64,000 bases of DNA from Gemmatimonas sp. (GTDB lineage: Bacteria > Gemmatimonadota > Gemmatimonadetes > Gemmatimonadales > Gemmatimonadaceae), in assembly GCA_025361705.1 (NCBI GenBank), contig JANYJW010000021.1:124001-188000 (forward strand). Direction: 5' to 3'. The translations under genes were made by a program, and so were the position numbers. The first letter of the stretch is position 1; every line of letters begins with the position of its first letter. Under the pieces are notes generated by a model. The model was given only the letters and a program-made list of their open reading frames with translations. It was not told the DNA's origin and made no database searches. Below, piece by piece: positions 1 to 9,474 of the stretch.

Positions 1-342
1 CGGAATCTCAATCGACACGGCGCGCGCGCCCGGCACGAGCATGGCCGGCGACAACACGCCGTTGTCGGGGCCCACGGCAAACCGGCCATCGCTCTCGATG
101 GCCAGCGCCTTGCGCGACGTGCCGACCTCGGGATCGACGACGACCACGTGCACAGTCCCTGCAGGAAAGCGGCGCCAGTAGCGGGCAAACGCCAGGCGCG
201 CGAATTCAACGTCCTGCGCCGGGACGTCGTGCGACACATCCACGAGCTGCGCCGTTGGCGCACCCGAGAGCAGCACGCCCTTCATCTCGGCGACGTAGCC
301 GTCGGCAGTGCCGAAGTCGGTGAGGAGGGTGACGAGGGACAT
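1..342 (-). CDS. SAM hydroxide adenosyltransferase (DUF62 family), 3' end outside the window
   Basis: The visible part encodes the first 114 residues of a protein that opens MSLVTLLTDFGTADGYVAEM, the signature N-terminus of the DUF62 family, to which fluorinase and chlorinase also belong. Ordinary members split S-adenosylmethionine with water to adenosine and methionine. Further family blocks visible are VDPEVGT and VGPDNGVLSPA, which hold the active-site aspartates and the SAM-binding Asn. The ATG at 342-340 is chosen because the conserved TDFG block lies at residues 8-11. The C-terminal half lies beyond the left edge, so the residues that separate a hydrolase from a halogenase cannot be read. 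Family call is secure; exact reaction is known only from the family. Confidence 0.9.
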   Translation of the reverse strand, partial: MSLVTLLTDFGTADGYVAEMKGVLLSGAPTAQLVDVSHDVPAQDVEFARLAFARYWRRFPAGTVHVVVVDPEVGTSRKALAIESDGRFAVGPDNGVLSPAMLVPGARAVSIEIP

Positions 343-383
343 CGTTCGAGATCCGGTGGGGGGCGAGTACCGAGAACGACAAT

Positions 384-424
384 GGACGCTGTGGGCGGTA
401 CGCTTTACGCTCTACGCTGTACGC
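384..424. repeat. Heptad array A (NNTACGC) with its 13-base lead word
   Basis: Four tandem 7-mers, GGTACGC, TTTACGC, TCTACGC and TGTACGC, occupy 397-424. They directly follow the word GGACGCTGTGGGC at 384-396. The same 13-base word precedes a similar array at 41964-42003, so the two look like copies of one dispersed element. It lies in the gap between the SAM-hydroxide enzyme and mrp. The rest of that gap (343-469) shows no convincing gene. Confidence 0.75.
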
Positions 425-469
425 CGTCCGATTGTTTGCACGGACAGCGCAGGGCGTTCAGCCTGCAGC

Positions 470-1570
470 TCACGGCTTCTGTTGCAGTTTACCCGCAATC
501 TCGACGAGCTTGGTTGCCGCGCTGCACGCCGGGTCTGCCATCACGATCGGGCGTCCGCTGTCGCCACCTTCGCCCACCGGCGGGTACAGCGGCACTTGGC
601 CAAGCAGCGGAACACCCAGCTCAGTGGCCAGTCGCTGACCACCGCCGGAACCGAAGATGGCCATCGGCTTGCCCGTCTCGGGCGACTCGAACCAGCTCAT
701 GTTCTCGACGATGCCAAGCACCGGCACGCCCACGCGCTCGAACATCTTGGCGCCGCGCAGTGCATCGCCCACCGACACTTCCTGCGGCGTGGTGACGATC
801 ACCGCGCCCTCGATCTTGGCCGCCTGCACCAGCGACAACTGCGCGTCGCCCGTGCCAGGCGGCATGTCGACGAAGAGAAAATCGAGCTGACCCCAGTCGA
901 CGTCGCGCAGGAACTGCGTGATGATCTTCATCACGATGGGGCCACGCCAGATGGCGGGCTGGTCACGCTCGATGAGGAAGCCGAGCGAGATGACCTTCAC
1001 GCCGTGCGCCTCGAGCGGGACGATCTTCTCGTTCTCCACCTTGGGAGGCTCGTTGACACCCAGCATCAGCGGCAGGTTGGGCCCGTAGATGTCGGCGTCG
1101 AGCAGGCCCACGCGCTTGCCCTGCATGGCGAGCGCCACGGCGAGGTTCACGGTGACGGTGGACTTGCCAACGCCGCCCTTGCCCGACGACACCGCGATGA
1201 TGCGGCCGAGGTTGGGATAGGACTCGGGTTCCGGCGCCTTGGGCGTGCTTGGCGCGCCCGGCTGGCTCATCACCGGCAACGAGCGCGGTGGCTTGGCCGC
1301 CGGCGCGTCAGCGGTGACGGTCACCTGCAGGGCATCGCGCACATCCACGTGCACGCCGGTGACACCTTCGACTTTCTCGATTGCCTGCCGCACGGTGCGT
1401 GCAAGCGTGGCATCGTCGGCCGACGCGAGGCGCAGCTCGAGGCGCACCCTGCCGTCGAGCGTGACGGCGATGTTGGTCGCCTGTTCGCTGCTCACCAGGT
1501 CTTCGCCGGTGCGCGGGTTCGTGATCTGCTGCAGCGCGGCACTGACACGCGCGGTGAGGTTGGCGCTCAT
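470..1570 (-). CDS. mrp: Mrp/ApbC-type P-loop ATPase (iron-sulfur carrier family)
   Basis: A 366-residue protein of the Mrp/NBP35 family, soluble ATPases that carry Fe-S clusters to apo-proteins. Residues 1-90 form the MIP18/DUF59-type domain, a proline-rich linker follows, and the deviant Walker A GKGGVGKS sits near residue 130, followed by DADIYGPN and the VDMPPGTGD block. The ATG at 1570 places DUF59 at the N-terminus; longer upstream reading frames add only low-complexity sequence. Oddity: the usual CxxC cluster-binding motif that follows ENMSW is replaced by ESPETG, so classical cluster binding at that site is doubtful. It stands alone between unrelated minus-strand genes. Confidence 0.92.
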   Translation of the reverse strand: MSANLTARVSAALQQITNPRTGEDLVSSEQATNIAVTLDGRVRLELRLASADDATLARTVRQAIEKVEGVTGVHVDVRDALQVTVTADAPAAKPPRSLPVMSQPGAPSTPKAPEPESYPNLGRIIAVSSGKGGVGKSTVTVNLAVALAMQGKRVGLLDADIYGPNLPLMLGVNEPPKVENEKIVPLEAHGVKVISLGFLIERDQPAIWRGPIVMKIITQFLRDVDWGQLDFLFVDMPPGTGDAQLSLVQAAKIEGAVIVTTPQEVSVGDALRGAKMFERVGVPVLGIVENMSWFESPETGKPMAIFGSGGGQRLATELGVPLLGQVPLYPPVGEGGDSGRPIVMADPACSAATKLVEIAGKLQQKP

Positions 1571-1691
1571 GGGAGTGGTGGGACCGGGGGGAGCCGTTCT
1601 GGAACTTGGAATTAGGGCGTGGGGGAGGGCTGATGGTAGGTATTCAAGACGAGGGGCGCGGGACCGGCGGCGACCACTCGACGGCGAGCCG

Positions 1692-2717
1692 TCAGGGTCG
1701 GAGGCCCATGAACGCCCGCGCCTCGGCAAGCACGCGCGCCTTGACCTCCTCCAGCGTGCCGGCAATCAGCGCCCCGGATGCCCGGGCGTGCCCGCCACCG
1801 CCGAACCGGCGCGCGAGTGCGTTGGAATCCACCTCGCCGACGCTGCGAAACGAGACCTTGACCTTGGCATGGCCAAGATCACGAAAGAGGAGTGCCAGCC
1901 GCGTGCCCTCGATCGAGCGCGGATACTCGGCCACCCCGTCGAGGTCCTCGGCGGTCACGTTATGGCGTTCGAGCAGGCCGTTGTGCACATCGACCCAGGA
2001 CAATCCATAGGCCTCGTCTACGCCAAGCGTCTCGAGGGCATCGCGGATGAGCGCGAGGCGGCCGCGTGGCACCGAGGCGTAGATGCGCTGGTACATCTTC
2101 TCCGGATCAACGCCCACGGCGAGCAGGGCGGCGGCCACGGCGTGGCACCGCGGCGATGTGTTGGAAAAGCGAAAGCCGCCCGTGTCGGTGAGCATCGCCG
2201 TGTAGATGGCCGTGGCGATGGCCGGAGTCAGTGTGGCGCCCATCACCTGTGACACGTCGTAGATGAGCTCGCCGGTGGCGCAGGCGGTGGTGTCGGTGAC
2301 ATGGAGCGTGCCCGGCGGTTCGTCGCCCGGCAGGTGGTGGTCGATGACGAGCGGTGGCTTGGCGAGCGCGCGGACCGCATCGGCCAGCACGCCCAGTCGC
2401 TTGACGTCGCTGATGTCGAGCACGATCAGGCGGTCGGCGGCGGCGAGTGCCTTGCCACCCTTCGCGCTGCGGTCCTCGATGTCGCCTTCCACGAGCAGGT
2501 AGCGGAACATCGCGGGCCATGGCGTGGGGTTCACGATGAAGGCGGTGATACCGCGCTGCGCGAGCAGGCCGGCCAGCGCGGCCTCGGAGCCGCAGCCGTC
2601 ACCGTCGCTGTTGATGTGCGTCGACAGCGCCACGGTCTGGCCGGGCGTGAGCTCTGCGAGCAGGCGCTCGATATCAGCGCGCCGGCCCGAGGGAACAGAA
2701 AAGAGGTCGTTGATCAC
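1692..2717 (-). CDS. nrnA: DHH/DHHA1 phosphoesterase, NrnA-like
   Basis: About 341 residues with the two-domain layout of NrnA, which degrades short oligoribonucleotides and, in many bacteria, hydrolyses 3'-phosphoadenosine 5'-phosphate. The DHH domain shows HINSDGDGCGSE near residue 40, a VLDISD block and the family motif VIDHHLPG; the C-terminal DHHA1 domain shows GGGGHARASG. Metal-binding His and Asp residues are therefore all present. I place the start at a GTG (2717-2715), giving MINDLFSV; no strong ribosome site is visible, so the start is the least certain point. It lies downstream of the permease terminator and is probably transcribed on its own. Confidence 0.85.
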   Translation of the reverse strand: MINDLFSVPSGRRADIERLLAELTPGQTVALSTHINSDGDGCGSEAALAGLLAQRGITAFIVNPTPWPAMFRYLLVEGDIEDRSAKGGKALAAADRLIVLDISDVKRLGVLADAVRALAKPPLVIDHHLPGDEPPGTLHVTDTTACATGELIYDVSQVMGATLTPAIATAIYTAMLTDTGGFRFSNTSPRCHAVAAALLAVGVDPEKMYQRIYASVPRGRLALIRDALETLGVDEAYGLSWVDVHNGLLERHNVTAEDLDGVAEYPRSIEGTRLALLFRDLGHAKVKVSFRSVGEVDSNALARRFGGGGHARASGALIAGTLEEVKARVLAEARAFMGLRP

Positions 2718-2735
2718 GGAAGTACGTACGAGGGG

Positions 2736-2775
2736 AAAACGATGCGGCGGCGCCCCGCAATCGGGACGCCGCCGC
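2736..2775 (-). terminator. Intrinsic terminator of the amino-acid permease
   Basis: The minus strand reads a GC-rich stem of about 13 pairs with one mismatch (arms 2744-2756 and 2763-2775) followed by ATCGTTTTCC. It lies 18 bases past the permease stop codon and before nrnA, so it should separate the two transcripts. Confidence 0.75.
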
Positions 2776-2793
2776 AAAGATAACGGGAAATGC

Positions 2794-4275
2794 TCAGCCC
2801 TGGGTCTTTTGCAGCTTGGAGTGCGTGCGACCGTACAGGAAGTAGATGGCCAGGCCGATCGCCATCCAGACGATGAGCCGCAGCCACGTGTCACGCGGCA
2901 GGTTGTACATCAGCCATCCGCAGACCAGCACGCCGCCGATCGGCACGAACGGCACGAACGGCGTCCGGAATGGGCGATGCAACTCGGGCTGCGCATACCG
3001 CAGCACGAGGATGCCGGCGCACACGATGACGAACGCGAGCAGCGTGCCGATGGAGACGAGTTCGCCAAGCAGGCCGATGGGGAACGCGCCGGCGACGGCG
3101 GCGGCCACGATGCCGGTGACGATCGTCGCCAGGTACGGCGTCTTGAACTTGGGGTGCACCTTGCCGAACATCGGCGGCAGCAGGCCGTCGCGCGACATGG
3201 CGTAGAAGATGCGCGGCTGGCCCATGAGCATCACGAGCACCACCGAGGCGAGGCCGGCGATGGCGCCGATCGTCGTCAGGTACTTCAGCCAGGCAAGGCC
3301 CGGGCCCGCAGCGTCGAGCGCCACGTAGACGGGATCCGGCACGGCCAGGTTGCGGAACGGCGTGAGGCCGGTCATCACGAGCGCCATCAGGATGTAGAGC
3401 ACCGTGCAGATGGCCAGCGACGCGAGGATGCCAATGGGCAGGTCGCGCTTGGGATTCTTTGCTTCCTGCGCCGCCGTGGACACGGCGTCAAAGCCGATGT
3501 ACGCAAAGAAGATCACGCCCGCGCCAGCGAAGATGCCGGGCCAGCCGAACTTGGTGACGCCGGTATCGACGCCTGCGGCATCCTTGACCGCTTCAATGGC
3601 GGGAATGAACGGGTGCCAGTTGGCCTGATTCACGAACATGAACCCGAAGCCGATGACGAGCAGCACGATGACGAGCTTCACCGCCACGATGGCGTTGTTG
3701 AAGCGCGCCGACTCCTTGATGCCGATGACGAGCAGCGCCGTGAGGGCAAGCACCAGCACCACGGCCGGCAGGTTGACGATTGCGCCGGTGCGGATGAGAT
3801 CGTGCGTGCCCTCGACCCGGTACGGCGCGTTGGCCAGCGCCGCGGGAATGGGAAAGCCGAGATCGTTCATGATGCGCGAGAAATACCCGGACCAGCCCAC
3901 CGCCACGGTGGACGCCGCGAACAGGTATTCGAGGATCAGGTCCCAGCCGATGATCCACGCAAAGAACTCGCCAAGGGTCGCGTACCCATAGGTGTACGCG
4001 GAGCCGGCGATGGGAATCATCGAGGCGAACTCCGCGTAGCACAGGCCCGCGAAGGCGCAGCCGAGTCCCGCGAAAATGAACGAGATGACGATGGCCGGGC
4101 CCGCGTGCGTGGCGGCGGCCGTTCCCGTGAGCACGAAGATGCCGGCGCCGATGATGGCCCCGATGCCGAGCGCCGTGAGGTTGAGCGCGGTCAGCGAGCG
4201 CTTGAGGGAGTTTTCACCCTCGCCGCTCGCCTCCTGCATCAGGATGGACATCGGCTTCTTGACGAAAAGTCCCAT
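2794..4275 (-). CDS. APC-superfamily amino-acid permease (CAT-like)
   Basis: A 493-residue inner-membrane transporter of the amino acid-polyamine-organocation superfamily, closest in style to cationic amino-acid transporters (YfnA/CAT group). The first membrane segment carries the family block GIGAIIGAGIFVLTGTAA (residues 36-53), where the unwound helix binds the amino group and carboxylate of the substrate. About 12 hydrophobic segments follow, and FAYIGFDAVSTAAQEAKNP marks the conserved helix 6 to 7 region. The ATG at 4275 has GGAG eight bases upstream. The substrate cannot be read from sequence; a cationic or broad-range amino acid is the family expectation. It is monocistronic between two intrinsic terminators. 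Confidence 0.9.
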   Translation of the reverse strand: MGLFVKKPMSILMQEASGEGENSLKRSLTALNLTALGIGAIIGAGIFVLTGTAAATHAGPAIVISFIFAGLGCAFAGLCYAEFASMIPIAGSAYTYGYATLGEFFAWIIGWDLILEYLFAASTVAVGWSGYFSRIMNDLGFPIPAALANAPYRVEGTHDLIRTGAIVNLPAVVLVLALTALLVIGIKESARFNNAIVAVKLVIVLLVIGFGFMFVNQANWHPFIPAIEAVKDAAGVDTGVTKFGWPGIFAGAGVIFFAYIGFDAVSTAAQEAKNPKRDLPIGILASLAICTVLYILMALVMTGLTPFRNLAVPDPVYVALDAAGPGLAWLKYLTTIGAIAGLASVVLVMLMGQPRIFYAMSRDGLLPPMFGKVHPKFKTPYLATIVTGIVAAAVAGAFPIGLLGELVSIGTLLAFVIVCAGILVLRYAQPELHRPFRTPFVPFVPIGGVLVCGWLMYNLPRDTWLRLIVWMAIGLAIYFLYGRTHSKLQKTQG

Positions 4276-4295
4276 TCGGCATCTCCGTGTGTAAT

Positions 4296-4329
4296 AAAAA
4301 GGACGGCGGGGCGGGAGGACGCCCCGCCG
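4296..4329 (-). terminator. Intrinsic terminator downstream of guaB
   Basis: A perfect 10-pair stem (4304-4313 with 4320-4329, loop GGAGGA) is followed on the minus strand by TCCTTTTTATTAC. It lies about 100 bases after the guaB stop and just before the permease start. A second, perfect 8-pair hairpin sits closer to the stop at about 4366-4393. Confidence 0.85.
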
Positions 4330-4425
4330 CGATGGGTGACGCTATGCAACGCGGGAAGGTGCGGGCGGGCGCCGCCACTTGTCAATGCGGCGCCACCTCA
4401 ACGACTCGCCTACGCGGCGCCCCGG

Positions 4426-6000
<1,575 letters not shown>

Positions 6001-6441
6001 CTAGGGCTGCGACGGCCGGTCAGATGGTGCACCCGCGTCCGTCGGCGCGCCCGGTGCCGGAGCAGGCGGCGACGCACTGGCCGGGGCAGCCGCCGCGGGA
6101 GCCGTCGCGTTGGGCTTGGCGAGTGGATTGGTGGTGATCTGCGAAGCCGTCGTCATCAGGTCGCTCGCCACCGACTTCCCCGCCGCCGATACGCCATTGA
6201 GCACGCCCATCGCCTTGTTCATCAGGTCCATGGTCTGCGCAATCGCGGTGGTCGAGACGCGGCCGGCGCGCATGGTGTCCTCAACGCCCTCGGCGAAGCG
6301 CGTGAAGACATTCGCCGGCGGCGCCTGCCGCTCCGCGTACTTCGACTCGAGAAACTCCACGTAGTCGAGCACCTGATAGCCGCGATCGTCGGGGAGCGAT
6401 TCGATCTTGCGGAGGATGCGGTCTTTCAGCGAGGGGTTCAT
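6001..6441 (-). CDS. Small DUF2281-like protein with Ala/Pro-rich tail
   Basis: A 146-residue protein with no signal peptide. The first 40 residues (MNPSLKDRILRKIESLPDD, then YQVLDYVEFLESKYAE) resemble the short DUF2281 helical domain often met in antitoxin-like and cofactor-like small proteins. The middle is an amphipathic helical stretch and the last 40 residues are almost only Ala, Pro, Ser and Thr. No toxin gene neighbours it, so I do not call it an antitoxin. The ATG at 6441 is chosen because the DUF2281 match begins there. The 7-base repeat array at 6457-6540 lies just upstream, where its promoter or leader should be. Confidence 0.6.
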   Translation of the reverse strand: MNPSLKDRILRKIESLPDDRGYQVLDYVEFLESKYAERQAPPANVFTRFAEGVEDTMRAGRVSTTAIAQTMDLMNKAMGVLNGVSAAGKSVASDLMTTASQITTNPLAKPNATAPAAAAPASASPPAPAPGAPTDAGAPSDRPSQP

Positions 6442-6456
6442 GGGGTTGGTGGTAGG

Positions 6457-6540
6457 TGATGGCGGATGGCGGATGGCGGATGGCGGATGGCAGACGGCAG
6501 ACGGCAGATGGCGGATGGCGGATGGCGGATGGCGGATGCC
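6457..6540. repeat. Heptad array B (GGATGGC), twelve units
   Basis: Twelve consecutive 7-mers fill 6457-6540: TGATGGC, four GGATGGC, two AGACGGC, AGATGGC, three GGATGGC and GGATGCC. There is no unit-length slip. The array ends two bases before the stop codon of the M15-type peptidase at 6542 and starts 15 bases before the start of the DUF2281-like gene. Frames through it give repetitive peptides, but none has the look of a real gene. Confidence 0.95.
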
Positions 6541-6541
6541 A

Positions 6542-7555
6542 TCACCCCTTCCACCGCACCTTCTTCCCCCGCACATCGATGTGTACGTACGGCACCCCAT
6601 TCAGGTTACCGTACAGCCCCAACCCGCCGGCGTACTGCGGAAAGTCGCGCTCCACCTGTTCCACCTGCAGCGACACCAGCATGCCGTCGCGCCAGGTGAC
6701 GCGGCCGTCGCCGTCGGCATCGATGGCGAGGTCGGCGGCATCGCCGTACTGATGGCGGCTGTCGCGCGCGGCGCGCGGCACGCGGCGGTTATAGACGGGC
6801 GAGCGGAATCCGGAATGCACGTCGACGTTCACGGTCTGGTTGCGGCCGCCGCGGAAGGCGCCGACGTACGCGATGATGAGCTCGGCCTTGTCGAGCACGC
6901 GCGCATCGAGCGCCACGTACTTGGGCCAGCGGTCCTGCTGCTCGTCGTGCGTGATGAAGTCGGACAGTTTCATGTGCTTGCTGACGGCGAGATCCACGGT
7001 TTCGGGCGTCACCTCGATGAAGCCGCGAGGTGTCGGCGGCGCCTCGCCGTCGATACCCGACCGGTAGTTGCCGATGCGGTACCCGTTGATCGACTGGCCG
7101 AGCTTGGCAGAGAAGGGCACCATCACGGCCACGAGGATCGAGTCGACGATGCGATGCCCCGCCTCGCGGTCGACCTCGAGGCGATAGACACCGGCGAAAC
7201 CCGGCGCAATGACGACGGCGCCGGCCAGCGGTTGCGACGGGGTGACCGCAGCGCTGTCCTGCGCGCGCACCCAGGAATAGCTGAGCCCGGCAGGGTCGCC
7301 CTGCACCTCAAGCGGAAACTCGAACGACTCGTTGGGGAGCACCATCTGGATGCGCACCTGGCCGCTGCGCCCAAAGACGGCCGGCGAGGCCGAGACCGAC
7401 GGGGCCCGCCGGTCTCGTGCGAACGGCGACGCCAGCAGGAGCTCGGGCGGGTGCAGGATGAGCAGGACGGCGCCAACGAGCGCCAGCGCACCGAGCAGCA
7501 GCGCCCACATTCCCGCCCGGGAGCCGCCGTCGGCGGACTCGCCCGGGAGGGGCAC
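6542..7555 (-). CDS. Membrane-anchored M15-type peptidase with calcium-loop insert (second of tandem pair)
   Basis: 337 residues. An N-terminal hydrophobic helix (about residues 16-38) anchors the protein; a beta-rich region follows; the C-terminal domain has the zinc D-Ala-D-Ala peptidase pattern SGFRSP, SRHQYGDAAD (His-x6-Asp) and YVHIDVRG (His-x-Asp), the three zinc ligands of family M15. Directly after the second ligand is DADGDGRVTWRD, a perfect calcium-binding loop like that of dockerins. It probably trims peptidoglycan peptides outside the cytoplasm. The GTG at 7555 follows the upstream paralogue's stop by two bases; an ATG at 7510 is an alternative. Paralogue of the preceding gene. 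Confidence 0.75.
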   Translation of the reverse strand: MPLPGESADGGSRAGMWALLLGALALVGAVLLILHPPELLLASPFARDRRAPSVSASPAVFGRSGQVRIQMVLPNESFEFPLEVQGDPAGLSYSWVRAQDSAAVTPSQPLAGAVVIAPGFAGVYRLEVDREAGHRIVDSILVAVMVPFSAKLGQSINGYRIGNYRSGIDGEAPPTPRGFIEVTPETVDLAVSKHMKLSDFITHDEQQDRWPKYVALDARVLDKAELIIAYVGAFRGGRNQTVNVDVHSGFRSPVYNRRVPRAARDSRHQYGDAADLAIDADGDGRVTWRDGMLVSLQVEQVERDFPQYAGGLGLYGNLNGVPYVHIDVRGKKVRWKG

Positions 7556-7557
7556 TG

Positions 7558-8466
7558 CTAGAAGCGCCCCCAGCGCGCGCGCACGCCGCGCACGTCGACG
7601 TGCACAAACGGGCTGCGCGACCGCGTGGCGCGATACAGGCCAAGTCCGCCCACGAGTTCCGGATACTGCCGTTCCACCGACTCAATGGCATCGGCCAGGA
7701 TGCGCATGTCCTTGGAGTTGACCCGGCCGTCGTGGTTGAGGTCGTCCATCCGGCCGTCGTGGTTGTTATCGACGAGGATGTCGGCGGCATCGCCAAACTG
7801 ATGGCGGCTGTCGCGCGCGCGCCCTCCGCGCCCGACCCCCTTCTGGTTGTACTGCGGCGAGCGGAACCCACTGACGATCGTCAGCCGCTGTGCGTCGACA
7901 CCTCGGCGCTGCAGCTCCACAAGCACCAGCTCGAGCTTGTCGATGAGCGCCTCGCGCAGCACGAGATACTTGGGCCAGACGTTGGTCTGGTCGTGCGTCA
8001 GGAACTCGCCGAGCCGGAAATGCTCCGAAACGGGGGTGTCCTTGTTCTCAAGCGTGACTTCGATGAACCCGTCAGGATTCTCGTAGGCCGCCGAGCGAAG
8101 GCGCCCTTTTTCGGCCGGGAAACGGCCAATGTGGTAGTCCCCCACCCTCCCGTTCACCTTGTCGCCGAACGGCAGCAGGGTGATGAGCGACAGCTCGCGG
8201 CCGCTCGCCGTATCGGTAACGGCCACGGTGGTGGTGCTCTTTTGCTGGCGCTTGCCGAAGAGCCGGGCAATCGGCTCGACTTCCATCGAGTGCCGCGGGG
8301 CGAAGAAGCGCGCCAGCAACCGGCCGCTGCGGCCAAAAATCGTGTCGACGGCCGCAGGGTCCGGGGCGGGCTCCACCGTCGAACCCTGCCCCCACGCCTG
8401 CGCCAGCGGCGCCACAAGCAGCGCGGCGGCAAGCAAGGCGGGAGGCAGGCGGCGCAGGGAGATCAC
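7558..8466 (-). CDS. Secreted M15-type peptidase with dockerin-like inserts (first of tandem pair)
   Basis: 302 residues with a clear signal peptide (MISLRRLPPALLAAALLVAP, cleavage near residue 26). The catalytic domain shows SGFRSPQYN, SRHQFGDAAD and FVHVDVRG, matching the M15 zinc site. Between ligands two and three are two Asp-rich loops, DNNHDGRMDDLN and DLNHDGRVNSKD; the second is a textbook dockerin/EF-hand loop. Known M15 enzymes cut D-Ala-D-Ala or L-Ala-D-Glu bonds in peptidoglycan; the exact bond cannot be told here. Start is a GTG at 8466. Its paralogue follows after two bases, so both are cotranscribed with the YkuD and SH3b genes upstream, despite a 138-base gap. Confidence 0.78.
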   Translation of the reverse strand: MISLRRLPPALLAAALLVAPLAQAWGQGSTVEPAPDPAAVDTIFGRSGRLLARFFAPRHSMEVEPIARLFGKRQQKSTTTVAVTDTASGRELSLITLLPFGDKVNGRVGDYHIGRFPAEKGRLRSAAYENPDGFIEVTLENKDTPVSEHFRLGEFLTHDQTNVWPKYLVLREALIDKLELVLVELQRRGVDAQRLTIVSGFRSPQYNQKGVGRGGRARDSRHQFGDAADILVDNNHDGRMDDLNHDGRVNSKDMRILADAIESVERQYPELVGGLGLYRATRSRSPFVHVDVRGVRARWGRF

Positions 8467-8604
8467 GAAGTCCGGGCTGGCAGACGAGTGCGCCGTAGCG
8501 CGTGGGCGCCACGGCGGAGGAATCCTCGGAACCTAAGGCCTACCCGGCGGAGGGGCTAGGCGTTCCATGTCCCAACCCCTCGGCCCAGCACAGGCGTCCG
8601 GTGG

Positions 8605-9474
8605 TCAGTAGATGTAAACAGGCGTTCCCACAGGTACGATGCGAAAGAGCGTCTCGATATCCTCATTGCGCACCCGCACGCAGCCGTGGCTCGCGCCGCG
8701 CCCGATGCTGGTTGGCACGTCGGTGCCGTGAATGCCATAGCCGTCGCCGAGGTACAGTCGGTTCACGCCGAGCACGCCCATGTAGCGACGCTGGTTGGTG
8801 TTCAACGGCGGCACGATGAGGTCGTGTCCAGCGACGATCTCTTTGCCTTCCATCACCTCAAACGGCACTTCACGCCCATCGGGATAACGCGTGACCACGT
8901 CGTTCCCTGACACGGTGATCACCGCGCCGCCGGCAATGGCAATGGGCTTGCCGCGCTCGAGGTGGCGCAGCCGCTTGCCGCTTTTGCGGGCCATTTCCAC
9001 ATAATGCCAGTCGGGAGGCACCCACGCAGGATCGACGTCCTTGCGGATCACCATCAGGCGACCGCGCGGCGTTTCGAACTTCCAGCGCGACCCGCCCGCT
9101 CGTTCGAGGTACTTGCCCGTGCCCGTCGCCACCCGAGTGCGGAACAGCACCGTGGATCCGCGCTTGTACCAGAGCCGGTTCTCGGCGATGCTGATCACGA
9201 TGTACGGCTGGTCGCCGAGCGAGTCCGGCGAGGCCGCCAGGACGCGGTCGAGCGAGTCGCCGGCCGTCGCCGCCTGATCCCGAACCGTCGCCAGGATGTC
9301 GGCGTTGTCGTTGAACACTGCCTGCGTGAGGTCGCGCTCGCGCCGCGCCGCTTGCGCCGCGCGGTACTCGACGGCGGCCAGCGCGAGCGCGGCAATCGTC
9401 GCCACCACCCCGAGCACTGCCACGGTGCCGCCGCTGGCGGAGAATCCGCGGGACGGAGCGGGCGGGATCGTCAT
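8605..9474 (-). CDS. L,D-transpeptidase (YkuD domain)
   Basis: 289 residues with one N-terminal membrane helix (about 16-37), so a periplasm-facing anchored enzyme. The YkuD catalytic domain covers roughly residues 90-289; the motif HGTD, then SIGRGASHGCVRVRN, carries the catalytic His and the nucleophilic Cys near residue 264. These enzymes make 3-3 cross-links in peptidoglycan or attach proteins to it. The ATG at 9474 overlaps the stop of the upstream YkuD-like gene (ATGA), so the two are translationally coupled. The upstream neighbour aligns with it end to end but lacks the catalytic motif. Downstream lie two M15-type peptidases, which supports a role in wall remodelling. Confidence 0.92.
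   Translation of the reverse strand: MTIPPAPSRGFSASGGTVAVLGVVATIAALALAAVEYRAAQAARRERDLTQAVFNDNADILATVRDQAATAGDSLDRVLAASPDSLGDQPYIVISIAENRLWYKRGSTVLFRTRVATGTGKYLERAGGSRWKFETPRGRLMVIRKDVDPAWVPPDWHYVEMARKSGKRLRHLERGKPIAIAGGAVITVSGNDVVTRYPDGREVPFEVMEGKEIVAGHDLIVPPLNTNQRRYMGVLGVNRLYLGDGYGIHGTDVPTSIGRGASHGCVRVRNEDIETLFRIVPVGTPVYIY

Noticed and set aside
6456-6752. Small open frames giving repeated MADGGWRMADGG-type peptides
   Set aside because: They are simply translations of heptad array B in several frames. The same array gives similar peptides in all frames, and there is no conserved start context.
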